From Sulfurospirillum multivorans DSM 12446 (GTDB taxonomy: Bacteria > Campylobacterota > Campylobacteria > Campylobacterales > Sulfurospirillaceae): a stretch of DNA of 64,000 nucleotides. The stretch spans positions 124,001 through 188,000 of the forward strand of contig NZ_CP007201.1 of assembly GCF_000568815.1 (NCBI RefSeq), read 5' to 3'. Below are positions 26,748 to 35,425 of this stretch, in pieces. The translations under genes were made by a program, and so were the position numbers. Under the pieces are notes generated by a model. That model ran no database searches. It was not told the origin of the DNA and saw only the letters and a program-made list of their open reading frames with translations. Positions within the stretch are counted from its first letter, which is position 1, and every line of letters starts with the position of its first letter.

Positions 26748-27378
26748 TGCGGTCCTTCCCCATAATTTTACGAAGGTTTTTGATGTAAGTGCGAAGGGTT
26801 TCGTCACTGCCTTGTTCGTCGTATTCCCATAAATGCGTCATAAGCATCTCATGACTGATAATCTCATTCTTCTTTTGCAAAAAGAGTTTAAGCAGTTTTG
26901 CCTCTTTGTTTTGAAGTTGTACTGCTGTTTGATTGATGAAGAGTTGGTTACTCATCGAATCATACGCGATGCGCTCATCTATCTGTATTCTAGGACTTAT
27001 TGCGTGGAAAAACTCCCGTTTTAAAATGGTTTCGATGCGAAAAAGCAACTCTTTAAGGGCAAAAGGTTTGCGCAAATAGTCATCGCATCCACTCTCATAG
27101 CCTTGTTCTAAATCTTCAATCGCATTAAGGGATGTGAGAAAAATGGCAGGCGTTGTATTGCCCTCTTTTCTCACGTTTTTCAAAAGCTCAAAACCATTTA
27201 ATAAAGGAACATTGACATCGAGTAAAAAAAGATCAAAATGATGCTCATAGATGAGTGTTTCGGCGGCTTCTCCATCGTAAATGGGCGTTATTTCATACCC
27301 TTTAGACTCCAAAAACTCACACATAGTTTCACTGAGATTGGTATCATCTTCCAAAAGGAGAAGCTTAGTTTTGGGCAT
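26704..27378 (-). CDS. OmpR-family response regulator
   Basis: The 224-residue protein has a receiver domain (LLLLEDDTNLSETM; phosphoacceptor Asp in LFLLDVNVPLLNG near residue 50; the Lys in DDYLRKPF near residue 101) and a C-terminal winged-helix domain ending GRDRIVSIKKLGYKF-like. The ATG at 27378 is chosen as MPKTKLLLLEDD; the upstream open frame is not needed. It overlaps the DUF1104-like gene by 14 bp. Confidence 0.9.
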   Translation of the reverse strand: MPKTKLLLLEDDTNLSETMCEFLESKGYEITPIYDGEAAETLIYEHHFDLFLLDVNVPLLNGFELLKNVRKEGNTTPAIFLTSLNAIEDLEQGYESGCDDYLRKPFALKELLFRIETILKREFFHAISPRIQIDERIAYDSMSNQLFINQTAVQLQNKEAKLLKLFLQKKNEIISHEMLMTHLWEYDEQGSDETLRTYIKNLRKIMGKDRIVSIKKLGYKFTLA

Positions 27379-27592
27379 GGTCTCTTCTTCGTTTATCTTC
27401 CTCGTAAAGCGCTTTTTGTGCTTCACTCATCTGCTGGGTTCGACGCTCTAGCTCTTCATAAAAGCGCTCCTCTTTTGTCTTATCCACATAGCCCATCAAG
27501 GCGACAAGCTCTTCGGTACTCATTTCACTAAAATCCGTTTTAGCGAATAGAAACGAGAGCGTGCATAAGACTAAAAAGAGAATTTTTTTCAT
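27365..27592 (-). CDS. Small secreted protein, DUF1104-like
   Basis: A 75-residue protein with a signal peptide (KKILFLVLCTLSFLFA) and a charged helical body containing FSEMSTEELVALMGYV and YEEDKRRRDHAQN. The pattern resembles DUF1104 proteins of Campylobacter and Helicobacter. It starts 2 bp after the upstream lipoprotein gene and overlaps the response regulator. It may be the periplasmic partner of the kinase sensor domain, which is a guess from context. Confidence 0.7.
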   Translation of the reverse strand: MKKILFLVLCTLSFLFAKTDFSEMSTEELVALMGYVDKTKEERFYEELERRTQQMSEAQKALYEEDKRRRDHAQN

Positions 27593-27594
27593 CG

Positions 27595-28191
27595 TTACTT
27601 GCGAACCTCATTGATCCAGGTGGCGAGGCTTTGGATGACATCGGCAGTTGCTAAATTAAACGCTTCAACCGTTCCTACTGCACCGTTGGTGTTGGTAACC
27701 TCTTCTTTGGAGGAGAGTTTGATACTGCCTAAGACGTCACCATTTTTGATTTCGACGACGCGAAAACGTAGGCTAACATGGACATAGGATGTTCCATCTT
27801 CTCTAAAAACTTCTTCAAAATTTTGAAGGACAGGCTCCAATACAAGGTTATTGGCTGCCATGGACGTTCCTGAAATAACCGAACTAAAATGGTGTTGATC
27901 CATCAAGGCTTCGGTGATGAGGTGCTGGAGTTTTAAAGGGGGAGTTTCGCTCCATGTTCCGTATTTGTAAGGTTGCATCGCACCATCTTTTTTGTACAAG
28001 ATCGCTCGGCTATTGAGCCCACTAGGCGCATCGATGTAGGCAACTTTGAGCACATCTTGGTTTTGGACGCTAACGTGTTTTAGCTTTAACATGGGCTCTA
28101 GAGTATAGTTGTAGGGTTTCAAAGAGGTCTCTTTGACGCTACATCCACTGAGTATGAAGAGTGTGAAAATTGCAAGCAGTATCGGTTTCAT
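27595..28191 (-). CDS. ABC-type transport auxiliary lipoprotein (PqiC/MlaD-operon type)
   Basis: The ATG at 28191 gives a lipoprotein signal with lipobox FILSGC (Cys17); the longer frame would bury it. The 198-residue protein has the ABC_trans_aux pattern with YIDAPSGLNSRAILYKKDG near residue 52 and W-S-E-T-P near residue 77. It likely bridges the MCE-domain protein to the outer membrane in lipid transport. Located 10 bp after mlaD-like. Confidence 0.82.
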   Translation of the reverse strand: MKPILLAIFTLFILSGCSVKETSLKPYNYTLEPMLKLKHVSVQNQDVLKVAYIDAPSGLNSRAILYKKDGAMQPYKYGTWSETPPLKLQHLITEALMDQHHFSSVISGTSMAANNLVLEPVLQNFEEVFREDGTSYVHVSLRFRVVEIKNGDVLGSIKLSSKEEVTNTNGAVGTVEAFNLATADVIQSLATWINEVRK

Positions 28192-28201
28192 TCTTTTTCC
28201 T

Positions 28202-29155
28202 TTATCGTTCATTTGGAGCAGGTTTGATGGTCTCTTCTTTGAAGAGAAGGTCACTTGGACTATCTTTGAGGTTACTGACAAGACCTTGTGTTTCATTCAG
28301 CAGTACCTGTAACTCTTGAAGCGTTTGGTGTAAAGGCATCAGGTTCTCTTTCAGTAAAATATCGACATCGAAGGAGCCTTTCTCAAGTTTTTGATTGAGT
28401 CCTCCCATAACATTCGTAATGCTTTGAGAGGCTTTACTCACGTCACGCATCATTGTAACGCCCGTGGTATCAACGGCGGTTGAGAACGAATGCGACATAT
28501 CTTTAACCCCTTTGACAGCAGCAGTAGCTTCTTGTAAGAGTTGATTGATCTCTTTGTTGTGTGCTTCGATGTTTGCCATGGTTTTGCTGGTAGATTCAGC
28601 TATCTTGGCACTATTTTCAATGATAATCTCCAAGTTTTTGACATTTTTCTCACTCATAATGCGCTCAGCCCGCTCAAAAATCATCTCTGCTTTGGTGCTT
28701 AACGAGGTGATTGTTTTATCGAGCCTTGAAAAGGTTGAAGGTTTAGAGTAGATAATGCCATACTCTTCGACTTTACCGCTGGTTTTAAGCTCTTTGGCTT
28801 CGTTGGTTCCGCCTTGAAGCTGAATAAAACTAAGCCCCGTAATCCCTTGTGCTTCGATAACAGCATACGTATTTTCTTTAATAGGTGCGTCATCTTGAAT
28901 ACGAATGGTAACTAAAACTTCTTCAGCATTTTTGGGGTTAATGGTGATGGCGCGTACTTCACCGATTTGAACACCTCGAAGTTTGACAGGTGCTTTTTCA
29001 TTGAGTCCTGAAACAGACTCTTTGGTCGCCACCCTGTAAAATTTAAAGGTTCCTTCATCGGAATAGTTTCCCAACCAAAAGATCGCCAAAACACCTCCGA
29101 TGAGCAATATAAAAATAAATGCGCCTACTAAAATATAACTGAGTCTATTTTCCAT
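28202..29155 (-). CDS. mlaD: MlaD/MCE-domain lipid transport protein
   Basis: The 317-residue protein has one N-terminal membrane helix (ILVGAFIFILLIGGVLAIFWLG) and an MCE domain from about residue 35 (VSGLNEKAPVKLRGVQIGEVRAI; VIEAQGITGLSFIQLQGG). A long alpha-helical C-terminal region follows that may form a periplasmic tunnel. MCE proteins carry phospholipids across the periplasm with MlaEF-type ABC transporters. Longer than E. coli MlaD (183 residues) owing to the helical tail. Confidence 0.87.
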   Translation of the reverse strand: MENRLSYILVGAFIFILLIGGVLAIFWLGNYSDEGTFKFYRVATKESVSGLNEKAPVKLRGVQIGEVRAITINPKNAEEVLVTIRIQDDAPIKENTYAVIEAQGITGLSFIQLQGGTNEAKELKTSGKVEEYGIIYSKPSTFSRLDKTITSLSTKAEMIFERAERIMSEKNVKNLEIIIENSAKIAESTSKTMANIEAHNKEINQLLQEATAAVKGVKDMSHSFSTAVDTTGVTMMRDVSKASQSITNVMGGLNQKLEKGSFDVDILLKENLMPLHQTLQELQVLLNETQGLVSNLKDSPSDLLFKEETIKPAPNER

Positions 29156-29162
29156 GTTTTCC

Positions 29163-29897
29163 TCAACTTAAAAATTTTTTCAATTCGTCGTTCGTTGTCT
29201 GTTTTAACTGTTCCATATTGCCTTCAAAGAGCACTTTCTTATTGCCTAAAATGACAAAGCGATCAAGGACATTTGCCATCGTGTCTTTATCGTGCGTGAC
29301 CATCACCACGGTAATGCCTAGGGTGTCTCGAAGCGTGAGTATAAGCTCATCAAAGGCTCTTGCACTTTGAGGATCAAGTCCCGAGGTTGGTTCATCTAAA
29401 AAAAGTAGTTTTGGATCAAGTGCAAGAGCCCTCGCAAGTCCTGCTCTTTTTTTCATACCACCGCTGAGTTCTGAGGGAAACATCGTGGCTACTTTGGGAG
29501 GAAGTCCTACCATGGAGAGTTTCATCAAAGCAGATTCTTCGATAATCCAAGCAGGAAGATCTGTGTATTCACGCATCGCGATGGTTATATTTTCTAAAAT
29601 GGTTAACGAGGTGAACAGAGCGCCAAATTGGAACAGCACGCCCCATTTTTGCCTTAACTTTTGAGCCATTTTGGATGAAGCTTTCATCACATCGGTGCCT
29701 AAAACAAGCATCTGCCCCTCGGTTGTTCTTTGGAGCATGATCATCTCTCGAAGCAGGGTTGTTTTACCGCTACCGCTACCACCCAAGAGTCCGAAAATCT
29801 CCCCTTTTTGGATTTTAAAGCTGATGCCATCGTGAATGACATTTTTGCCAAACGAGGTCACAATCTCTTTTGCTTCAATAACAACATGATTTTTCAT
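29163..29897 (-). CDS. mlaF: MlaF-type lipid ABC transporter ATPase
   Basis: The 244-residue ATPase has Walker A GGSGSGKTT near residue 35, the signature LSGGMKKRAGLARA near residue 144, Walker B LLFLDEPTSGLDP near residue 164, and the switch His in VMVTHDKD near residue 200. It couples ATP hydrolysis to lipid movement by MlaE. Overlaps the mlaE stop by 4 bp. Homologous to iamA of C. jejuni. Confidence 0.92.
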   Translation of the reverse strand: MKNHVVIEAKEIVTSFGKNVIHDGISFKIQKGEIFGLLGGSGSGKTTLLREMIMLQRTTEGQMLVLGTDVMKASSKMAQKLRQKWGVLFQFGALFTSLTILENITIAMREYTDLPAWIIEESALMKLSMVGLPPKVATMFPSELSGGMKKRAGLARALALDPKLLFLDEPTSGLDPQSARAFDELILTLRDTLGITVVMVTHDKDTMANVLDRFVILGNKKVLFEGNMEQLKQTTNDELKKFLS

Positions 29898-31036
29898 AGG
29901 CCGATCTCCGTTAAAAGAACAGAGATAATCGCATCAATGGCGATCACCCAAAAAATAGCATTGACGACGCTAATCGTGGTGTATTTACCGACACTCTCGG
30001 TGCTACTGTCGATCTGAAAGCCACGAAAACAGCCAATGGTTGCGATAACAGCTCCAAAAATAGGCGCTTTAATCAATCCAATTATAAGGTGTTTAAGCGC
30101 AACGGTCTCTTTAATGCGGTCAATAAATTCGACAAAACTCACATCCAGTTTGGTTGTAGCGATGACCATACCGCCAAAAATCGAGACAATATCAGCAAAA
30201 AAGACTAAAAGAGGCATGGAGAGTATCAAAGCAAAAAGGCGAGGTAAGACCAAAAAATTCCATGGCGAAAAGCCCATGGAGCTCATGGCATCGACTTCAT
30301 CGGTGATTTTCATAACACCAATTTGCGCGGTGTAGGCAGAAGCACTTCGTCCTGCTACAACGATGGCGGTTAAAAGCGGTGCTAACTCACGCACCGCAGA
30401 GATCGTGACCATCTCGACAATGAAAATATTGGCGCCAAATTTTTCCAGTTGGGCTGCCCCTTGATACGCAATGACAATACCAATCAAAAAAGAGGTGAGT
30501 AAAATGATAGGGATAGCCCCAGCACCGCTTTGCTCAATGTGATACAGCGTTGCTTTCAGACGAATGGTAAAAGGTTTTAGAAAAGCAGCAATAACAAAAT
30601 GGGTCAACTCTCCTGTAAAAGCGAAGAAAAAAGAGAGGGTTTTGTAGCCTTCAAATATGTGTTTACCGACGTTTTCTAAATACGAGAGTATAAAATTTTC
30701 GTGAGGGAGAATGATCTTGTCTGCGGGGTAGTTTTGCTCACAAACCGCGAATAGCTTTTCGAACGATTCACTCGCACCCACTTTTGAGACAGTGCATTTG
30801 TGTGCTTCCAGTTTTTTAGCATAGTGCAAAATAAGCATAATACCATGCGTGTCAAATTCACGAATGCCTGAGAGATCAAATGTATAAGCAGTTTCTGGTT
30901 TACATGTAAGCGCGTTAAATGCCAGGTCAAGCGCTTTGACCGCCTCTTTGACCCATTGACCCTGCAATGCCACCGTAAAACCATCGTTTGTTTGTGTTAC
31001 TTGCAGTGAGGGTTTGCTTTTCATTTTGACATACAC
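29894..31036 (-). CDS. mlaE: MlaE-type lipid ABC permease with N-terminal STAS-like domain
   Basis: The 380-residue protein starts with a STAS-like domain (about residues 10-105, FDLSGIREFDTHGIMLILHYAKKL) fused to an MlaE permease (from about residue 125; GAIPIILLTSFLIGIVIAYQG, ELAPLLTAIVVAGRSASAYTAQIG). In E. coli MlaB is a separate STAS protein, so this is a fused form. First gene of an eight-gene minus-strand unit running to 25231. Confidence 0.9.
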   Translation of the reverse strand: MYVKMKSKPSLQVTQTNDGFTVALQGQWVKEAVKALDLAFNALTCKPETAYTFDLSGIREFDTHGIMLILHYAKKLEAHKCTVSKVGASESFEKLFAVCEQNYPADKIILPHENFILSYLENVGKHIFEGYKTLSFFFAFTGELTHFVIAAFLKPFTIRLKATLYHIEQSGAGAIPIILLTSFLIGIVIAYQGAAQLEKFGANIFIVEMVTISAVRELAPLLTAIVVAGRSASAYTAQIGVMKITDEVDAMSSMGFSPWNFLVLPRLFALILSMPLLVFFADIVSIFGGMVIATTKLDVSFVEFIDRIKETVALKHLIIGLIKAPIFGAVIATIGCFRGFQIDSSTESVGKYTTISVVNAIFWVIAIDAIISVLLTEIGL

Positions 31037-31108
31037 CCTATTTTTTTGGTTATTATAACATAATTAGATTACTCGAAACGGCACAGATTAGGTTTTATCA
31101 GCAGATGC

Positions 31109-31114
31109 TATAAT
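31109..31114 (+). promoter_or_regulatory. -10 box of msrA
   Basis: TATAAT in GATGCTATAATCTTTGG, 22 bp upstream of the msrA start, followed by a good AAAGGGAG ribosome-binding site. Confidence 0.6.
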
Positions 31115-31136
31115 CTTTGGTAAAAGGGAGTTATTC

Positions 31137-31736
31137 ATGAAAAAAGTGCTCTTTTTAATGCTGCTTTCACTGAGTGTTATCACTCACGTGAGTGCAAAGG
31201 AGGCAGAGATGAAATACGAAGTTGCAACATTGGGTGGTGGCTGTTTTTGGTGCTTGGAAGCGGTTTTTGAAGAGACACGCGGTGTGATAGACGTGGTGAG
31301 TGGTTACGCAGGAGGAATGCTTCACACTCCAAGCTATGAGCAGGTCAGCAGTGGCGCCACAGGACACGCTGAAGTGGTGCAAGTGACGTTTGATCCTAGC
31401 ATCATTTCGTATAAAGCACTGCTAAAAATCTTTTGGCTCATTCACGACCCCACCACGCTTAATCGCCAAGGAAACGATGTCGGAACCCAGTACCGCTCTG
31501 TCATTTTTTACCACGATGAACACCAAAAAGAGCAAGCAGAAGCTTCGCTCAAAGCATTTTCAAGCAAATTTACCAAGCCCGTTGTCACCGAAATAAAGCC
31601 TTTGGAAACGTTCTACAAAGCCGAAGCTTACCATCAAGACTATTTCAAAAACAACCCAAACCAAGGCTATTGCATGTTTGTCGTTTCCCCTAAAGTAGAG
31701 CATTTTAAGCATGAATATAAGGATTTGGTGAAATAG
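31137..31736 (+). CDS. msrA: Peptide methionine sulfoxide reductase MsrA (exported)
   Basis: MsrA reduces methionine-S-sulfoxide in proteins. The 199-residue protein has a signal peptide (VLFLMLLSLSVITHVSA) and the catalytic motif GGGCFWCLEAVFEETRGV near residue 33. It also has GHAEVVQVTFDP near residue 80 and YHQDYFKNNPNQGYC near residue 165. A periplasmic location is implied. The stop codon falls in the loop of a terminator hairpin. Confidence 0.93.
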   Translation: MKKVLFLMLLSLSVITHVSAKEAEMKYEVATLGGGCFWCLEAVFEETRGVIDVVSGYAGGMLHTPSYEQVSSGATGHAEVVQVTFDPSIISYKALLKIFWLIHDPTTLNRQGNDVGTQYRSVIFYHDEHQKEQAEASLKAFSSKFTKPVVTEIKPLETFYKAEAYHQDYFKNNPNQGYCMFVVSPKVEHFKHEYKDLVK

Positions 31737-31746
31737 CCAAATCCTT
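31719..31746 (+). terminator. Hairpin overlapping the msrA stop codon
   Basis: AAGGATTTGG and CCAAATCCTT form a perfect 10-bp stem around an 8-nt loop holding the msrA TAG. A TTACATGTAA copy begins at its last base. It lies between convergent msrA and marC. Confidence 0.65.
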
Positions 31747-31757
31747 TACATGTAAAC

Positions 31758-32369
31758 CTAAAACGTGTGAATAAGCCCTCGTATACCGTCTATAAACATC
31801 TGCACCGACATCATTAAAAGTAACATTCCCATCAAGCGTTCAAGCGCTGAGAGTCCTTTTTCGCGTAGCAGTTTGTAGAGTAGGGGCGAGAGGTACATGA
31901 TGAGTGCGGAGGCAAGCCATGCTAAAATGAGCGCGGCAAAGACACCGCCTAGTTCGTGCGTGTGTGCTTTTCCAAGGACTAAGAGCGTTGCGAGTGTTGA
32001 GGGGCCTGCGATGAGTGGCATCGCGATAGGTACCATAAAAGGCTCTTTAGATGAGCCGTACAGTCCGCTACTGCCTTCGTTTCCTGGGAAAATCATCTTG
32101 ATGCCAATGACAAAAAAGATCACCGCTCCTGCGATGCGAACCGACTCTGTTTCCAAGTGAAAAATACTTAAAAAGAGCTCTCCACCAAAAAGAAAAAGCA
32201 TCAAAATAACAAGTCCAAAAAGCATTTCTCGGATAATAATAATCCTTCGGCGCGCGATGTCTACATCTTTGAGGATGGAGAGAATCACTGGAACCGCGCC
32301 AAAAGGATCAATCACGAACATCAATAGAATAGCCGTCGAAACAATGGAAAAATCAGCGTTCATTCGCAC
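31758..32369 (-). CDS. MarC-family integral membrane protein
   Basis: The 203-residue protein has six hydrophobic segments and the MarC features FVIDPFGAVPVIL near residue 18 and PIAMPLIAGPSTLATLL near residue 112. The family's transport function is not established. Convergent with msrA and 7 bp downstream of the chemotaxis receptor stop. Confidence 0.85.
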   Translation of the reverse strand: MRMNADFSIVSTAILLMFVIDPFGAVPVILSILKDVDIARRRIIIIREMLFGLVILMLFLFGGELFLSIFHLETESVRIAGAVIFFVIGIKMIFPGNEGSSGLYGSSKEPFMVPIAMPLIAGPSTLATLLVLGKAHTHELGGVFAALILAWLASALIMYLSPLLYKLLREKGLSALERLMGMLLLMMSVQMFIDGIRGLIHTF

Positions 32370-32376
32370 ACATCCA

Positions 32377-34069
32377 TCATGTTCTAAACTCAGAAAGTTT
32401 GAGGTTGAGTGTTTCGGTCATACGGCTGAGGTGTTCCGCCGCACTCGCGATCTCTTCAACACTTCTAGCATTTTGAGAGGAGATGTCGTTAATGCGACTG
32501 ACATCATCAATCATCGATTCGATGTCGGAGCCAGTTTTGAGGTAATTTTCTGCAGTTTTATCGGAAACTTTGGTGGCATTGCCCATGACGTTGAACATAT
32601 TGTTGATTTTTGTCTCAACATCACTCGCCGTGGTGGCAAGGGATTCTACTTTTTTGGAGTTAGAGGTCATTTGATCGCTACTGTCCGCGATGGCTTGGAC
32701 AATGACATTGATGGTTGCATTGATCTCTTGCAGACTTTTTTGGGTTCGCTCTGCTAGTTTTCGCACCTCATCCGCAACAACGGCAAAGCCTCGTCCATGC
32801 TCACCTGCACGCGCTGCTTCAATGGCAGCATTGAGCGCAAGCAGATTGGTCTGATCGGCAATATCGCCAATAACGACCAAGATGTCTTTGACTTGGCTGG
32901 CATCGGAGCTGAGTTGTTGAACACGGTGTGCGAGTTCAATCTCGGTGCTTGCGCTAATTTGAATCTCTTTGGTCAGCTCAAGTATGGCATGGTTGGCTTC
33001 TGTGAGATAGTTGTTGGCTTTTAGAAGCTCCTCTTTTCCTGACTTGGCTTCATTCATCCCCGCATTCATCTCTTGTTTGAGTGTTGTGGCTTTGCCCGTG
33101 GTGTTGCCTACAATGTTCATAGATGTTTCAACCGAACGTCCTACTTCAAGGGATGTTGAAGAGAGTTCATGCGAAATAGAAGAGTTTTCGTTCGAGAGGT
33201 TCTTCGCTTCCGCGATTAAAATACGCACTTTTTCGATAAAACGGTTAATGCTCGTACTCGCTTCTGCGATCTCATCGCGTCCGACCACTTCAAGTTTGCG
33301 CGTCAAGTCGCCATCGCCACTGGAGAGGTTGTCTGCTCGGAGAATCAGTGCGTTCAAAGGGTTTGAAATCGTTCGTTTGATGATAACCATGGTTCCTGCG
33401 ATGCTGAAAACCACAAGGACTAAAGAGATGAGCAAGAACGAGCGAATCTGAGAAGCAACATTGTCACTGATTTGTGTTTTGATTTTACCCACTTCCGCTT
33501 CGACATTATCGACATAAATACCCGTTCCTAGCGTCCATTTGTAGGGTTCAAAGGGTACGGCGTAGGCAAATTTCAAAAACGGTTGTCCATCTTTGATTTT
33601 TGGGAAAAAGTATTTCACAAGACCGCCACCTTTTTGTGCCATTGCAATGAGTTCTTTCACAAAAAAGACGCCATTAGAGTCTTTTAATCCAATGAGGCTT
33701 TTACCTTGTAGTGATTTATTGGTGGGGAGAAGAACGTTAGTGCCATCATTTTCATAAATAAAAACATAACCGCTTTTGTCATTGAAAAAACGCAGTTCAT
33801 CCAATTGTGCCAAAATAGCTTCTTTAATGGTTGCATCAGAGCTGCCTTTGGCTTTTTCTGCTTTATAGATGGTGTTTGCATTGTGTTGCATCATCTCCAT
33901 AATTGTTTTGAGTTCATTTTCATAAAAGGTATAGGCACTTTTTTCATAATCACTGACAAAGGTCTCGGCGTTACTTTTGGTATTGCTATTAAGATATACC
34001 AATTAAACATCCACCTAAGAGTAGCAGTGATAGAACGAGCGAGATTAAAATCCGCGTTGAAATTTTCAT
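32377..34069 (-). pseudogene. Methyl-accepting chemotaxis protein, frameshifted near its N-terminus
   Basis: The intact part (32377-34002) encodes a Cache-type ligand domain ([35 protein letters not shown]), a membrane helix, HAMP, and the MCP signalling hairpin ([42 protein letters not shown]). The first membrane helix is encoded just upstream in another frame: ATG at 34069 gives MKISTRILISLVLSLLLLGG and runs into TAA near 33994. A one-base gain or two-base loss near 34000 would join them. This may be a pseudogene or a sequencing error; translation from TTG 34002 would lack the first helix. Confidence 0.75.
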
Positions 34070-34212
34070 TTTTCCCCCTTATTGCTAGTGTCTTTTATTG
34101 TAACACAAAATACGATTTATTGCGATATATCTTTAGGACTAATTAATACCCACAAAAGCTTAAAAGAGCGTATGAAAAGTTACAATGGCGGTGAAAAAAT
34201 TTAGGAGAAGAA

Positions 34213-35403
34213 ATGAATCAGTATGTTGAGTTGTTACGCAACAACACAACGCTTCGTCGCTTAAGCATTATCCAGCTTATTAGCTATTTTGGCGCATGGT
34301 TTAGCCACATGGGAATTTATACCCTTTTGATACAGTTAGATGCACCTGTTTGGGCACTCAGTGCGGCGGCGGGATTTACCTTTTTGCCTTCGATGCTTTT
34401 AGCCCCTTTTAGTGGCGCGATCATCGATAAAGTTGATACGAAAAAGTTTATGCTTTTTTTAACAGCGATCGAAATTGTAACAGTTTTTTGGCTTATGTTT
34501 ATCACGTCACTGGACGCTCTGTGGATTTTACTGGGATTGATTTTTATTCGCATGGGAACGGGAAGTATCTACTTTCAAACAGAGATGTCGCTTTTACCCA
34601 AACTTTTAAACAATGACGAACTTAAACTTGCCAATGAAATTCACTCGATGATCTGGTCTATTTCGTATGCGTTTGGAATGGCGGTGGCGGGGTTTTATAT
34701 TCACTACTTTGGAACAACCAGTGCTTTTATTGCCGATATGGTTCTTTATTGCATCAGTTTTTACCTGCTGTTGGGCTTAGATATTCCCTCCATTGCAAGC
34801 CAACATGCTTTACATGTAAAGGCAATGATCTGGAGTGGGTTTGTCTATATCAAAGAAAATCCAAAGATTATGCATCTGATTTTTCTGCACGCGAGTGTGG
34901 GGCTAACGGCGTATGATGCGCTCATCGCTCTTTTGGCGGATCATCAATACAAACAGTTCTTATCGATTGCGCTCGTGATGGGTTTTATCAACGCTTCGCG
35001 TGCGCTCTCTCAGGTTTTAGGGCAATTTTTACTCAGTCGTTATATCACGAAAGAGACTCTTTTTTACATTTTTATCGTTCAAGGTATAGGCATTATCCTC
35101 TGGGGTGTGTTGCAGTATGATTTTTACCTCAGTTTTATCGGGATCTTTGTGTGCGGGCTTTTTACGACAAGTTTATGGTCGTACACCTACACGCTTTTAC
35201 AATACGAAACCGATGAAGCCTTTTATGGCAGGGTGATTGCCTATAACGATATGGTTTTTATGGGCATGTGTACACTCGTCTCTTTTGCCATTGGGATCTT
35301 GTTTGAATGGGGGCTTTCGTTGTCACTGATTACAGGTGGGTTGGGATTCTTTTTTATCGTGTTTGGGTTCTATTGGAAGTGGGTTCAAAAAGTGATAAAA
35401 TAG
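34213..35403 (+). CDS. MFS transporter
   Basis: The 396-residue protein has about eleven to twelve membrane helices and the MFS loop-2 motif region GAIIDKVDTKKFM near residue 65. The substrate is not evident; the layout resembles small-molecule or drug exporters (MFS_3/EmrB-like). Preceded by AGGAGAAG. A TTACATGTAA copy reads Ala-Leu-His-Val. Confidence 0.82.
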   Translation: MNQYVELLRNNTTLRRLSIIQLISYFGAWFSHMGIYTLLIQLDAPVWALSAAAGFTFLPSMLLAPFSGAIIDKVDTKKFMLFLTAIEIVTVFWLMFITSLDALWILLGLIFIRMGTGSIYFQTEMSLLPKLLNNDELKLANEIHSMIWSISYAFGMAVAGFYIHYFGTTSAFIADMVLYCISFYLLLGLDIPSIASQHALHVKAMIWSGFVYIKENPKIMHLIFLHASVGLTAYDALIALLADHQYKQFLSIALVMGFINASRALSQVLGQFLLSRYITKETLFYIFIVQGIGIILWGVLQYDFYLSFIGIFVCGLFTTSLWSYTYTLLQYETDEAFYGRVIAYNDMVFMGMCTLVSFAIGILFEWGLSLSLITGGLGFFFIVFGFYWKWVQKVIK

Positions 35404-35425
35404 TTTTTTAGCTCAAAGGAGTGTT

